From assembly GCA_036023115.1 (NCBI GenBank), contig JAYKKT010000090.1, positions 33,526,001-33,590,000 of the forward strand: a stretch of 64,000 bases of DNA, read 5' to 3'. The translations under genes and the position numbers were made by a program. The DNA comes from Brasenia schreberi. Its lineage: Eukaryota; Streptophyta; Magnoliopsida; Nymphaeales; Cabombaceae. Positions within the stretch are counted from its first letter, which is position 1, and every line of letters begins with the position of its first letter. Shown piece after piece: positions 11,276 to 22,587 of this stretch. The notes beneath the pieces are model-generated. The model was not told the origin of the DNA and ran no database searches. It saw nothing but the letters and a program-made list of their open reading frames with translations.

Positions 11276-11842
11276 GAATTCATGGAGATGTTACGCATAG
11301 AATAGATGCTCGTTGGTTAAAATGGAGAGAAGCATAAGGTATTCTTTGTGATAAGAAGATACCATTAAAATTAAAAGGTAAATATTATAGAGCAACAATT
11401 AGGCCTGCCATGTTTTATGGTTCTGAGTGTTGGGCAATTAATCATCGAACATGTACAAAAGATGTCTGTGACAGAAATGAAGATGTTGAGATGGATGAGT
11501 GGTCATACAAGAAAAGACCGTATACATAATGAGGTTATTAGGAACAAATTAGGAGTGACACCAATAGAGGATAAAATGAGAGAACATCGTTTAAGATGGT
11601 TTGGACATATAGAAAGAAGATCAAAAGAAGAACCTGTAAGAAGGTTAGAAAAACTAAATTTGGAAAGTATTAAAAGTGATAGAGGACGACCATAAAAGTG
11701 TTGGAAAGAAACAATAAAGAATGATCTAGCTTATTGGGAGTTAACTGCTAACATGGCACACGATAGGATCTGTGGAAACAAAGAATCCATGTAGCCGACC
11801 CCGTCTAGTATGAGAAAAGGCTTAATTGTTGTTGTTTTTATT
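11276..11842 (+). mobile_element. RTE-type LINE, 5'-truncated, inserted in Copia-D
   Basis: Encodes the C-terminus of a plant RTE-clade non-LTR retrotransposon protein: ARWLKWREA, IPLKLKGKYYRATIRPAMFYGSECWA (split by a frameshift), MLRWMSGHTRKDRI, LRWFGHIERR. It ends with the typical ATCCATGTAGCCGACCCC tail region and a TTG-rich 3' end. A 17-bp TSD with one mismatch flanks it (11259-11275 and 11843-11859, GTACAARGCTGATGAAA), which places it inside the Copia-D RT gene. The long 5' part is missing, as usual for LINE insertions. Confidence 0.88.
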
Positions 11843-12272
11843 GTACAAGGCTGATGAAAATATAAAAAAATACAAAGCGAGATTAGTGGCTAAGGGTTAC
11901 AGTGAATCATATAGTATTGACTATACAGAAACCTTTGCACTGGTGGTAAAAATGAATACTATCAGAATTATCTTAAGTGTGGTTATCAATAAATGATGGG
12001 ACTTATAGCAGTTGGATGTGAATAACACATTTCTTTAAGGGGACCTTATAGAAGATATGTACATGGACCTTCCACCTGGGTGTGTCCATGAACAAAAGCC
12101 ACACAAGGTATGTAAACTAAAGAAATCAATTTATAGTTTAAAACAATCTCCGCGAGCATAGTTTGAAAAATTTAGTGATGGTGTTGTGAGTTTGGGCTTC
12201 AGACGGTGTGTCAGTGATCATACACATCAAGGCAAGAAAACCATCTTACTATTGGTATACGTAGATGACATC
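11843..12272 (+). pseudogene. Copia-D: RT core, downstream of the LINE
   Basis: Continues the reading from 11275: [51 protein letters not shown]. The frame is cut exactly within the YVDD block by Copia-B, whose TSD ACATC is the last five bases (12268-12272). Scattered stops replace Trp and Gln codons. Confidence 0.85.
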
Positions 12273-12576
12273 TGTTAAGAAATGTTTTAATAGAGTCATG
12301 AAATACATGTCAAGTCATGTAATGCATGTGTTCACGTCATTTTCAGTGCTATGTCATTTTAGTAAAAATTAATACTTATTAGGGGTAGATTAGGAAATCA
12401 AGTTAGACAGGGTATTAATAGGCGTCATTAGGGTTTAGTTAATGTAATGAGAAGATAGGAGACAACTGTACAAGGGGAGCCGATTTTGGGCATAGTGCAG
12501 ATTGGAGGAATGCCTCCAATCTGCCCCGTATTGTAAGTTACTTCTCATTTGATTAATGAAGGTTTTATTTCTAAGA
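12273..12576 (+). repeat. Copia-B 5' LTR
   Basis: Starts TGTTAAGAAATG, ends CTAAGA next to the primer site. Contains an internal inverted repeat around GATTGGAGGAATGCCTCCAATC that is lacking in the 3' LTR. Several substitutions separate the two LTRs, so this insertion is older than Copia-A. Confidence 0.88.
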
Positions 12577-12589
12577 TGGTATCAGAGCC
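12577..12589 (+). other. Copia-B primer binding site
   Basis: TGGTATCAGAGCC directly after the 5' LTR, the initiator-tRNA-Met type site. Confidence 0.9.
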
Positions 12590-12956
12590 TATAAGGTCCG
12601 AAAATCTGCATTTTGTTGTTTCAAAGATTTTGATTTGTGTTGGGGAAGATGTCTGATTAGAATCCTTCATTGAAACGCGTAATTTCTGCACAAAGTAAGT
12701 GACAATATGTAGTTTTTTGGTTGTCTGAAAGTTGGTAGATGTGAACAACAAGTTAAAGGTCATGTGAGTGCCCTAGAGTCGACAACAAAACTTTTGATCT
12801 GTGCGGACGTAGACAAGGTATTCTTATAGTGTGAAGAAAAAATATTTCTAAGTGTTGCAGAATCCCGATTTCTGCCTGGTGGACTGATCAGATTGTGTTC
12901 GTTGTGGATTGATCAGATTGTGTTCTTTGTTCGTTTGGACGTGGACATGTTATTAT
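12590..12956 (+). other. Copia-B leader, left of Copia-C
   Basis: Untranslated leader between primer site and the Copia-C insertion; no coding sequence. Bases 12952-12956 (ATTAT) are the TSD of Copia-C. Confidence 0.75.
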
Positions 12957-13228
12957 TATTAGCATAAAAATATTTATTAATCAAATAGGAACAACTTACA
13001 AAGTACCACAGATTGGAGGCATTCCTCAAATCTGCCTAGAGTCTGAAAGTCGACACTCTTGATGCAGCCGCCCAACTTATTCTCTGACTAAACCCTAATC
13101 ACATATTAATACCCTATCTAACTTAATTTCCTAATATACCCCTAATAAGTATTAACTATTTCTAAGATGATATAGGACTCAAAATGACATGAATAGACCC
13201 AACTTGCATTACATGACTTTCCTTAACA
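12957..13228 (-). repeat. Copia-C 3' LTR (left)
   Basis: Begins TATTAGCATAAAA and ends CCTTAACA on the plus strand; the same sequence with changes recurs at 18242-18511. The CTCAAGTTGGG border motif follows directly. Confidence 0.9.
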
Positions 13229-13286
13229 CTTCCCCTCAAGTTGGGTGGAAAATGTTGATGACACCCAACTTGGATAATGTCTCCTT

Positions 13287-14424
13287 TAATTGTCTGGTGG
13301 TAATAGCTTTAGTTGACAAATCAGCCCTCTGTTTGATAGATTAAACATACTCTAGCTTGAATTGTTGATTAGATATCTTCTCTCTGATGAAGTGGCAGCC
13401 AATTTCTATATGTTTGGTTCTTTCATGATAAATTGGATTAGAGGCCATCTGAATTGCTGTACTGCTATCAGAGTATAGTGGTATAGAATGATTAAATGAA
13501 AATCCTAGTTCACTAATCAATGAAGATATCCATTTTCTTTCATACATAGCTTGTGTTATAGCTCTGTATTCAGCTTCCGCTATAGATCTTGCAACCACTG
13601 TTTATTTTTTACTCTTCGAAGATACAATGTTACCGCCTAGTAAGGTAACATAGCCTATAGTTGATTTCCTGTCATCATATGAACCAGCCCAGTTTGCATC
13701 AGAATAAAGTTAAATGTCCAAATTTGATGATTTTGAATAAAGTAAACCCATTCCTGAAGTTGATTTGAGGTATCAAAGAATTCTATACACTCTATCCATC
13801 TGATTCTTGGTTGGCGAATGCATATATCTACTGACAATACCAACTGTATAAGTAATGTCTGGTAGTAGCTTTAGTTAACAAATCAGCCCTCTGTTTGATA
13901 GATTGAACATACTCCAGCTTGAGTTCTTGATTAGATATCTTCTCTCTGATGAAGTGGCAGTCAATTTCTATATGTTTGGTTCTTTCATGATAAACTGGAT
14001 TAGAGGCCATCTGAATTGCTGCACTGCTATCAGAGTATAGTGGTATAGAATGATTAAATAAAAATCTCAGTTCACTAATCAATGAAGATATCCATTTTCC
14101 TTCACACATAGCTTGTGCTATAGCTTTGTATTCAGCTTCCACTATAGATCTTGCAACCACTGTTTGTTTTTTTACTCTTCGAAGATACAATGTTACCGCC
14201 TAGTAAGGTAACATAGCCTATAGTTGATTTCCTGTCATCATATGAACCAGCCCAGTTTGCATCGGAATAAAGTTGAATGTCCAAATTTGATGATTTTGAA
14301 TAAAGTAAACCCATTCCTAAAGTTGATTTGAGGTATCGAAGAATTCTATACACTGTATCCATCTGATGCTTGGTTGGCAAATGTATATAGCTGCTCATAA
14401 TACCAACTGCATAAGTAATGTTTG
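13287..14424 (-). repeat. 569-bp tandem duplication of the RNase H region in Copia-C
   Basis: The RNase H end of pol occurs twice in direct order: about 13287-13855 and about 13856-14424. Both contain SIAEAEYRAI/SIVEAEYKAI, SLISEL, IPLYSDSS and [10 protein letters not shown]. Copia-B has it once, so the duplication arose in C. The two units differ by point changes, so it is not recent. Confidence 0.85.
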
Positions 14425-15971
14425 GTTGAGTAATAGTTAAATATATAAGCTTACCAACCAGCTTCTGATATTTGTGAATGTCTTTGAACTCTTCACTGTC
14501 ATCGTAAAAAAATTTCTGGTTTACTTCCATATGGACGTCACTGAGTTTACACTCAAGCATATTTGTTTCTTTAAGAAGATCTATTTAAGTATTTCCGCTG
14601 AGTTAAGAAAATACCTTTGTTGGAATAGAGAACTTCTATGCCCAAGAAATAGTGGAGCCTACCCAAATCCTTAATATCAAATAATTTATGAAGATTCATT
14701 TTCAACTTTGAAATTTCTTGAAGGTCATCTCCTATAACAATATGCAAACGTTTCTATATAATCAATGCCATATGACTGACTATATCCTTTAAAACCAATC
14801 TGGCTTTATATCTCTCCATTGTTCCATCTGCCTTATATTTAATAGTAAGCACCCACTTACATCCTACAATATTCCTATCAGAAGATAACTGTGTGATGGT
14901 CCATATATTGTTTTTCACCAGTGTATTCAATTCTTCTTCAATTGCAGCTTTCCATAAAAGGCACTTGATTGCTTCTTCAAACTTTGAAAGGATCTTATGT
15001 TTTTCAGCATTCATAACAAAGCTTTGAAAACTTTGAGAAGTGTTGGCATATGAAACATAATTAGAAATGAGATACCGTGCACATGATAGAGGAGAGTTAT
15101 GGCTACTTTCATAATATGACGATTTTTCCGTTCAACAATACCATTCTGTTGGGGTGTATAAGGATAGGTAGTCTGATGAACAATCCCCTGTGATCGTAAA
15201 TATTCTTGTAACTGAGTGCCAATGTATTCTCCCCCATTATCTAACCGAAGAATTATTGAATTGAGTACAAATAAATTTATGCACAATGGGAAAAATAGAG
15301 GAAACTTCAGACTTTGTTTTTATTAAGCAAGCAATTGTAGGACGTGTACAATCATTAATAAAGGAGATAAAATACTTATGACCAAACAAAGAAGTGATTG
15401 GACTTGGACCCCATATATCAGAATGAAGAAGTTCAAAAGGTTTAGATCGTCGAGAATCACTTAAAGGATAAGAAGCTCTGTGGTGTTTCCCGAGCCGACA
15501 AACTTCACATTCAAACAGAGATTTATTTGACCAGACTCTAAGTTGAGGTATAACATATGGAATTTTTGACACAGGGAGATGGCCTAGACGATAATGCCAA
15601 AGTCTAATATCAACATCCTGAACTGTTGCTGCTGAAACACTGTAAGAAGTTGAAGGCTGAGAGTGATCTTCAAGAATATATAATCATTTATGTAGTTTAC
15701 CATGTCCAAAGATTTTTCCCGTCTTGAGATCCTAAAATACACAGTCAGTGGGATGAAAGGTTACACAACAGTCGAAGGCACGAGTTAAAGAGCTAACTGA
15801 GAGAAGATTTATTGAAAAACTGGGAACATGATATCCGGATGGTAAATCTGAAATACATGTAGGTACACTTCTGTGTCGAAGCATATAAGTGACAGTGCCA
15901 TCTGTCAATTTAATTGGTTCATGTTCTTTAAGAGTCCTGTAGGCTGAAAAATATGATAATTCTCCTACCAT
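13341..15971 (-). pseudogene. Copia-C pol remnant
   Basis: Reading on the minus strand: protease-side block MVGELSYFSAYRTL (15971), GAG-pre-integrase SKIPYVIPQL with CEVCRLGKHHRASYPL (15572 onward), integrase core HSDIWGPSP, RLDNGGEYIG and TPQQNGIVERKNRHI, then a jump to the RT entry block EEAIKCLLWKAAIEEELN and CKWVLTIKYKADG. RT then jumps from IETFA to GDDLQEI, deleting the palm with YVDD. RT tail and RNase H follow (QKLVGKLIYLTITQPNI, YSDANWAGS), with RNase H duplicated. Many stops and frameshifts. No activity is possible. Confidence 0.85.
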
Positions 15972-16910
15972 ATGATCTATAGCTTATGAATCAATTATCT
16001 AAGTTTTAGAGTGAGAGGGAGAGGAGTGGTTATCCTTTACAGTATGTGTAGCCTAAGCCACTGTAGCTTGGGAAGAAGAAGATGATTTTTCAGATAATCT
16101 CTGTTCAAGACCCTCTATTCTTTTTATAATCTCTTGAATAACATCATTGTTTGGAGTTAACTTTTTGCAGAATGAACTAAGGTATTGTGATTTCTATAGT
16201 AATCTGGTTTACCATGTAATTCCCAACAGTGATCTTTGGTATGACTCGATTTGCCATAATAGGAGCAAACTAGTTTTTCTCTCATATGAATTAAATCGAC
16301 CACGGCCACGTCCACAACTCTGGTGTCCACCTCTGCGTGACATCCGGATGATAACTGAGAGAAGATTTATTGAAAAACTGGGAACATGATATCCGGATGG
16401 TAAATCTGAAATACATATAGGTACACTTCCGTGTTGAAGCATATAAGTGACAGTGCCATCTGCCAATTTAATTGGTTCATATTCTTTAAGAGTCCTGTAG
16501 GCTGAAAAATATGATAATTCTCCTACCATATGATCTGTAGCTTATGAATCAATTATCTAAGTTTTAGAGTGAGAGGGAGAGGAGTGGTTACCCTTTACAG
16601 TATATGTAGCATAAGCCACTGTAGCTTGGGAAGAAGAAGAAGATGATTTTTCAGATAATCTCTATTCAAGACCCTCTATTCTTTTTATAATCTCTTGAAT
16701 AACATCATTGTTTGGAGCTAACTTTTTGTAGAATGAACTAAGGTATTGCGATTTCTATAGTAATCTGGTTTACCATGTAATTCCCAACAGTGATCTTTGG
16801 TATGACTCGATTTGCCATAATGGGAGCAAACTAGTTTTTCTCTCATCTGAATTAAATCGACCACGGCCACGTCCACAACTCTGGTGTCCACCTCTGCCAC
16901 GAAAGTGAGA
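15795..16910 (-). repeat. 558-bp tandem duplication of the gag/protease junction in Copia-C
   Basis: The stretch from the gag zinc-knuckle region to the protease occurs twice at a spacing of 558 bp (15795-16352 and 16353-16910). The join near 16338-16352 carries a few extra bases. Copia-B has the region once. Confidence 0.85.
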
Positions 16911-17635
16911 ACTATCTCCTCTTACCTGAAGAGCATGCTGATCTGTACTAATAACATGATCCTTCTCAAGATTCCTGCGATCTTCTTCTCTGATTAATAA
17001 GGAATAAACGGTGCCCATGGAAGAAATCTCTTCTCTGCCTAAGATATTCGATTTTACTGACTCAAATTCTGGATTCACACCCTACAATAAATCAAATACT
17101 TTCTTCTTTTAAATCTTAGTGTTTCTTTCATTATAACAAGCAGAACACTTGATATTCGTATAGTAGAGGAGTTCATCCCAAAGACCTCGAAGATCTGCAT
17201 AATATTCACTGATAGACCGATTGACTTGTTTGCACTTTCTGATTCTTTTCAGTATCTCATATTCTTTTGTAACATTTTTTTTTGGGAATAAGCCTCTACT
17301 ACTGCACACCAAATCTCGTGAGCAGATTCTAAAAACATAAAAGTTTTGGCAATTAATGGAATCGTTGACTGTAGCAACCAAGATGATATAAATGCATCTT
17401 TTCTTTTCCAGGTAGGATAGAGAATATCTTGAGGCTCTGGAATTGGAGTATGACCCATTAGATGTGCCCATCTCCCCCTTGCTACAATCGCAAGTTCCAC
17501 AGATCTTGCCCATTCCAAGTAATTTTGACCATCTAATTTAGTTGTTGTAATATGGAGAATTTCTGTTTTTTCTAACGAACAAGATTGCTCACCTGTATGA
17601 AAAGAACTTTCAATACCTTTACCTTTGCCCGCCAT
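16545..17635 (-). pseudogene. Copia-C gag remnant
   Basis: Starts with MAGKGKGIESSFHTGEQSC at 17635 and continues through YLEWARSVELAI, AHEIWCAVVEAYSQKK, RSISEYYADLRGLWDELLYY, the RG-rich stretch and a zinc knuckle CSHYGKSSHTKDHC in which the second cysteine is tyrosine. A frameshift lies at the run of T at 17274-17281 and a stop near 17112. Homologous to Copia-B gag at 18752. Confidence 0.85.
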
Positions 17636-18229
17636 TGATCAGGAAGTCTGAAACAAAACTGAATCGAGTCTGTCTTTTGAAATCTGAATCTTGTACTTTG
17701 GCAAATCAGAAGAATAGGTCTTCTTCTATGAATGAAACAAAGGCTAAAATTTATATCCTTGAGATGAAGATACCCAAAATTCAGTTTCGTGACATGTGTA
17801 CCAGTCTCACACACTGATTTCAAACAAGGAAGTCCATTGAATGGGAAAAGTGCATCAATATCCACAACGATGACTTGAAGTAGTCCACGTGATGCAAGTA
17901 GCAATCCACTATGAACCAGCCGTATGAATCAATATCAACGAGCCACGTGATTTTAACAAAAATCGATTCACTATTGATCAATAGATCAATATGCACCATC
18001 GATTTTCCCTAATTTCACTGCTTCAATAAAAAGTTCTGAAATAATCAGATTCACAAATCAAATTTCTGAAATAATCTGATTCACCAAGTCTACTGGTAAG
18101 TCTTCAAGGATTCAATAGTAGATTCATGTTGATTGAAGGACCCAATATCGCATTTTTGTCAAAGCACTTTCTGAAAAACACGCTTCTCACTGATTTTCTT
18201 CAATCATATCATAAAAAAACATCATATAA
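17636..18229 (-). other. Copia-C leader
   Basis: Non-coding leader between gag and primer site, minus strand. Small ORFs on either strand here show no domain. Confidence 0.7.
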
Positions 18230-18241
18230 GCTCTGATACTA
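18230..18241 (-). other. Copia-C primer binding site
   Basis: Minus-strand TAGTATCAGAGC next to the 5' LTR; one change from the standard TGGTATCAGAGC. Confidence 0.85.
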
Positions 18242-18511
18242 TATTAGCATAAAAATATTTATTAATCAAATAGGAACAACTTGCAAAGTTCTGCATTCCT
18301 CCAATCTGCCCAGAGTCTGAAAGTCGGCACTCTGGATGCAGTTGCCCAACACCTTTTTCTTATTCTCTGACTAAACCCTAATCACCTATTAATACCCTAT
18401 CTAACTTAATTTTCTAATCTACCCCTAATAAGTATTAATTATTTCTAAGATGACATAGGACTCAAAATGACATGAATAGACCCGACTTGCATTACACAAC
18501 TTTCCTTAACA
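18242..18511 (-). repeat. Copia-C 5' LTR (right)
   Basis: Partner of 12957-13228, lacking a short internal piece and with point differences. Ends CCTTAACA before TSD ATTAT at 18512-18516. Confidence 0.9.
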
Positions 18512-18751
18512 ATTATCTAAGTTGAGCCATTGTGAGTGACTATTGTAAAAAAATTGATTTGGTAAAGCAGTGAATATTCAAGAATTGGAATTACAACAGA
18601 TTACAGTTTGTTATCTTCTAGTGAAATCTGAAATCGTGATCATCTATATCCACACCCTAGTTCTAATTCATGTTGATCTAGGGCAGATTTACAGATTCAC
18701 ATCCAAGTTTAAAGGAGCAGACTTGATAAAAGTAGATATACTTTCTGATCA

Positions 18752-19604
18752 ATGGTCGACAAAGGGAAAGGGATTGAAAGTTCCTCTCATACAGGTGAAC
18801 AATCTTTTTTATTGGAAAAGACTGAAAATTTTCAAATCACGACTACTAAACTAGATGGCAGAAATTGTTTGGAATGGGCTAGGTCTGTAGAACTGGCTAT
18901 TTAGCAAGGGGGAGATGGGCACAACTTATGGGTCACACTCCGATTCCAGAGACACATAATTCCCTATATCCTTCCTAGAAACGAGAAGATGCTTTAATAT
19001 CATCTTGGTTGCTACAATCAATAGTTCCATCAATTGCAAAAACTTTTATGATTTTAGAATTTGCTCATGAAATTTGGTGTGCAGTTGCAGAAGCCTATTC
19101 GAGAAAAAAAAATGTTGCCAAAGAATATGAGACACTGGAAAGAATAAGAAAATGTAAGCAAGGCACTCGGTCTATCAGCGATTATTATACAGATCCCCGA
19201 GGTCTCTGGGATGAACTCCTTTATTACACGAATATCAAGTGTTCTGCTTGTTATAGTGAAAGGAATATTGAGATAGAAAAGAAGAAAGTATTTTATTTAT
19301 TGTGGGGTGTAAATTCTGAATTTGAGTTAGTAAAATTGAATATCTTAGGCAGAGAAGAGCTTCCTTCCCTGGGCATTGTATACTCTTTATTAATTAGAGA
19401 AGAAGATCGCAAAAATCTTCAAAGGGATTATGTTCTTGGTATAGATCAACAGGCTATTCAAGTAAGAGGAGACAGTTTTCATTTCCGTGGCAGAGGTAGA
19501 CACCAGAGTCGTGGCCGTGGACATGGAAGACCTTATTCTGATGAGAAAGAAAAACTTGTTTGTTCATATTGTGGCAAATCATATCACACCAGAGATCACT
19601 CTTG
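18752..19604 (+). pseudogene. Copia-B gag remnant
   Basis: Start chosen at MVDKGKGIES, aligned with MAGKGKGIES of Copia-C. Blocks: LEWARSVELAI then a stop at 18904, AHEIWCAVAEAYSRKKNVAK, RSISDYYTDPRGLWDELLYY, RGRGRHQSRGRGHGRPYS, zinc knuckle CSYCGKSYHTRDH whose last cysteine codon is serine before a stop. An intact stretch is 19009-19605. Encodes the former capsid/nucleocapsid precursor; not functional as it stands. Confidence 0.88.
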
Positions 19605-22255
19605 AGAATTACACGGCAAACCTGATTATTATAGAAATCGCAATCCCTCGGTTCATTCTGTAGACAGTTCAACTCAAAGCATAGATGGAATTGAAGACAT
19701 TATAAAAAGGATAGAGGGTCTAGAACATAAATTATCTGAAAAATCCTCATCTTCTTCGTCCCAGGCTATAATGGCACAGGCTACACATACCGTGAAGGGT
19801 AACCACTTCTCACATTCTCACTCTAAAACTTGGATAATTGATTCAGGGGCTACAGACCATATGGTAGGAGAATTATCGTATTTCTCATCATACATGACTC
19901 CAAAAACAGGAGCCAATTAAGTTGATAGATGGTTCTTACTTATATACGATTGGACAGGGAAGTGTACTTACATGTTTCTCAGATTTATAATCAGTATATC
20001 ATGTTCCCAGTTTTTCGATAAATCTGCTTTCTGTTAGCTCTTTAACTCGTGCCTTGGACTGTTGTGTAACCTTTCATCCTACTGACTGTGTATTTAAGGA
20101 TCTGAAAACGGGAAAAATCTTTGAACATGGTAAACTACAGAAATGATTATATATTCTTGAAGATCACTCTAGCCTTCAACTTCTTACAGTGTTTCAGCAA
20201 CAACAGTTCAAGATGCTGATATTAGTCTTTGGCATTGTCGTCTGAGCCATCTCCCTATGTCAAAAATTTCATATGTTATTCCTCAACTTAGAGTCCAGTC
20301 CAATAAATCTTCGTTTGAATGTGAAGTTTATCAGCTCGGGAAACACCACAGAGCTTCTTATCCTTTAAGTGATTCTCGACGATCTAAACCTTTTGAACTT
20401 CTTCATTCTGATATATGGGGTCCAAGTCCAATCACTTCTTTGTTTGGTCATAAGTATTTTGTCTCCTTTATTAATGATTGTACACGTCCTACAATTGTTT
20501 ACTTAATAAAAACAAAGTATGAAGTTTCCTATATTTTTCCCATTGTGCATAAATTTATTTGTACTCAATTCAATGCTTCTGTGAAAATTTTTCAGTTAGA
20601 TAATGAGGGAGAATAGATTGGCACTCAGTTACAAGAATATTTACGGTCACAGGGGATTGTTCATCAGACTACCTATCCTTATATACCCCAACAAAATGGT
20701 ATTGTTGAACGGAAAAATTGTCATATTATGGAAGTAGCCATAACTCTCCTCTATCATGTGCACGGTATCTCATTTCTAATTATGTTTCATATGCCAACAC
20801 TTCTCAAAGTTATCAAAGCTTTGTTATGAATGCTGAAAAACATAAGATCCCTTCAAAGTTTGAAGAAGCAATCAAGTGCCTTTTATGGAAAGCTGGAATT
20901 GAAGAAGAATTGAATACACTAGTGAAAAACAATACATGGACCATCACACAGTTATCTTCTCATAGGAATATTGTAGGATGTAAGTGGGTGTTTACTATTA
21001 AATATAAGGCAGATGGAACAATGGAGAGATATAAAGCCATATTGGTTTTAAAGGATATAGTCAGTCATATGGCATTGATTATATAGAAACGTTTGCACCC
21101 GTGGCTAAACTTACTTCAATCAGAATATTTCTCAGTATGGGAGCAAACTTGGGATGGGATTTATGGCAACTGAATGTTAAAAACGCTTTATTACAGGGAG
21201 ATTTAAATGAAGAGGTGTATATGGAACTACCTCCAAGAATGATCAGAAATTTGTATATTCTAATAGAGTGTATAAACTCAATAAAGCAATATATGGGTTG
21301 AAACAGTCTCCAAGAGCTTGGTTTGATAAATTCTGTTTATGTTGATACATTATTGTTACAGGAGATGATCTTGAAGAAATATCAAAGTTGAAAATGAATC
21401 TTCATAAATTATTTGATATTAAGGATTTGGGTAGGCTCCACTATTTCTTGGGCATAGAAATTCTCTATTCCAACAAAGGTATTTTCTTAACTCAACGAAA
21501 ATACTTAATGGATCTTCTTAAAGAAACACATATGCTTTAGTGTAAACTCAGTGACATCCATATGAAAGTAAACCAGAAATTTTTCTACGATGACAGTGAA
21601 GAGTTCAAAGACATTCACAAATATCAGAAGCTGGTTGGTAAGCTTATATATTTAACTATTACTCAACCAAACATTACTTATGAAGTTGGTATTATGAGCA
21701 GCTATATGCATTCGCCAACCAAGCATCAGATGGATACAGTGTATAGAATTCTTCGATACCTCAAATCAACATCAGGAATGGGTTTACTTTATTCAAAATA
21801 ATCAAATTTGGACATTTAACTTTATTCTGATGCAGACTAGGCTGGTTCATATGATGACAGGAAATCAACTATAAGCTATGTTACCTTACTAGGCGGTAAC
21901 ATTGTATCTTCGAAGAGTAAAAAACAAACAGTGGTTGCAAGATCTATAGCGGAAGCTGAATACAGAGCTATAGCACAAGCTATGTGTGAAGGAAAATGGA
22001 TATCTTCATTGATTAGTGAACTAGGATTTTCATTTAATCATTCTATACCACTATACTCTGATAGCAGTGCAGCAATTCAGATGGCCTCTAATCCAATTTA
22101 TCATTAAAGAACCAAACATATAGAAATTGACTGCCATTTCATCAGAGAGAAGATATCTAATCAAGAATTCAAGCTGGAGTATGTTTAATCTATCAAACAG
22201 AGGGCTGATTTCTTAACTAAAGCTACTACCAGGAGACGATTAAAGGAGATATTAT
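19605..22255 (+). pseudogene. Copia-B pol remnant
   Basis: Order of copia: protease DSGATDHMVGELSYF (19842 onward), GAG-pre-integrase SLWHCRLSHLPMSKISYVIP, integrase HSDIWGPSPIT and PQQNGIVERKN, then a deletion junction after EVAITLLYHVHGI leading to EEAIKCLLWKAGIEEELN, RT entry CKWVFTIKYKADG, QLNVKNALLQGDLNEEVYME, a second loss that removes YVDD (PRAWFDKF joins to VTGDDLEEI), RT tail and RNase H (GGNIVSSKSKKQTVVARSIA, IPLYSDSSAAIQMASN, HIEIDCHFIREK), ending before the polypurine tract at 22288-22300. Many stops. Confidence 0.88.
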
Positions 22256-22300
22256 CAAAGTTGGGTGTTATCAACATCCTTCACCCAACTTGAGGGGGAG

Positions 22301-22582
22301 TGTTAAGAAATGTTTTAATAGAGTCATGAAATACATGTCGAGTCATGTAATGCATGTGTTCGCGTCATTTTGAGTGCTATGTCATTTTAGTAATAGTTAA
22401 TACTTATTAGGGATAGATTCAGAAATCAAGTTAGACAGGGTATTAATAGGCGTCATTAGGGTTTAGTTAATGTAATGAGAAGATAGGGGACGGCTGCACA
22501 AGGGGAGCCAATTTTGGGCATAGTGCAGGCCGCATATTGTAAGTTACTTCTTATTTGATTAATGAATGTTTTATTTCTAATA
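22301..22582 (+). repeat. Copia-B 3' LTR
   Basis: TGTTAAGAAATG start after AACTTGAGGGGGAG, end CTAATA before TSD ACATC (22583-22587). 22 bp shorter than the 5' LTR because the GGAGGAATGCCTCC hairpin piece is absent. Confidence 0.9.
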
Positions 22583-22587
22583 ACATC

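Larger units (their letters stand above)
12957..18511 (-). mobile_element. Copia-C: second member of the same defective family, inserted antisense in Copia-B
   Basis: LTRs 12957-13228 and 18242-18511, minus strand, flanked by a perfect TSD ATTAT (12952-12956 and 18512-18516). The TSD fixes the ends and shows that the element runs TG...TA, a non-canonical terminus. Primer site 18230-18241. Gag begins at 17635. It shares the integrase-RT deletion junction of Copia-B, has lost more of RT, and carries two internal tandem duplications (about 560 bp each). It faces the B coding region and so builds a large inverted repeat. Confidence 0.93.
12273..22582 (+). mobile_element. Copia-B: defective copia element, itself interrupted by Copia-C
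   Basis: LTRs 12273-12576 and 22301-22582, primer site at 12577, polypurine tract before 22301, and TSD ACATC (12268-12272 and 22583-22587) in the RT gene of Copia-D, whose reading resumes at 22588 (IIIIGDD). Gag and pol lie at 18752-22255. Copia-C occupies 12957-18511 within its leader. Without C the element is about 4.7 kb. It lacks the C-terminal part of integrase and the YVDD region of RT, so it could only move with help. The 3' terminus reads TA, not CA. Confidence 0.92.

Noticed and set aside
13655..13843. 62-codon ORF present only in unit 1
   Set aside because: Created by the single substitution at 13833 within a transposon remnant; not a gene.
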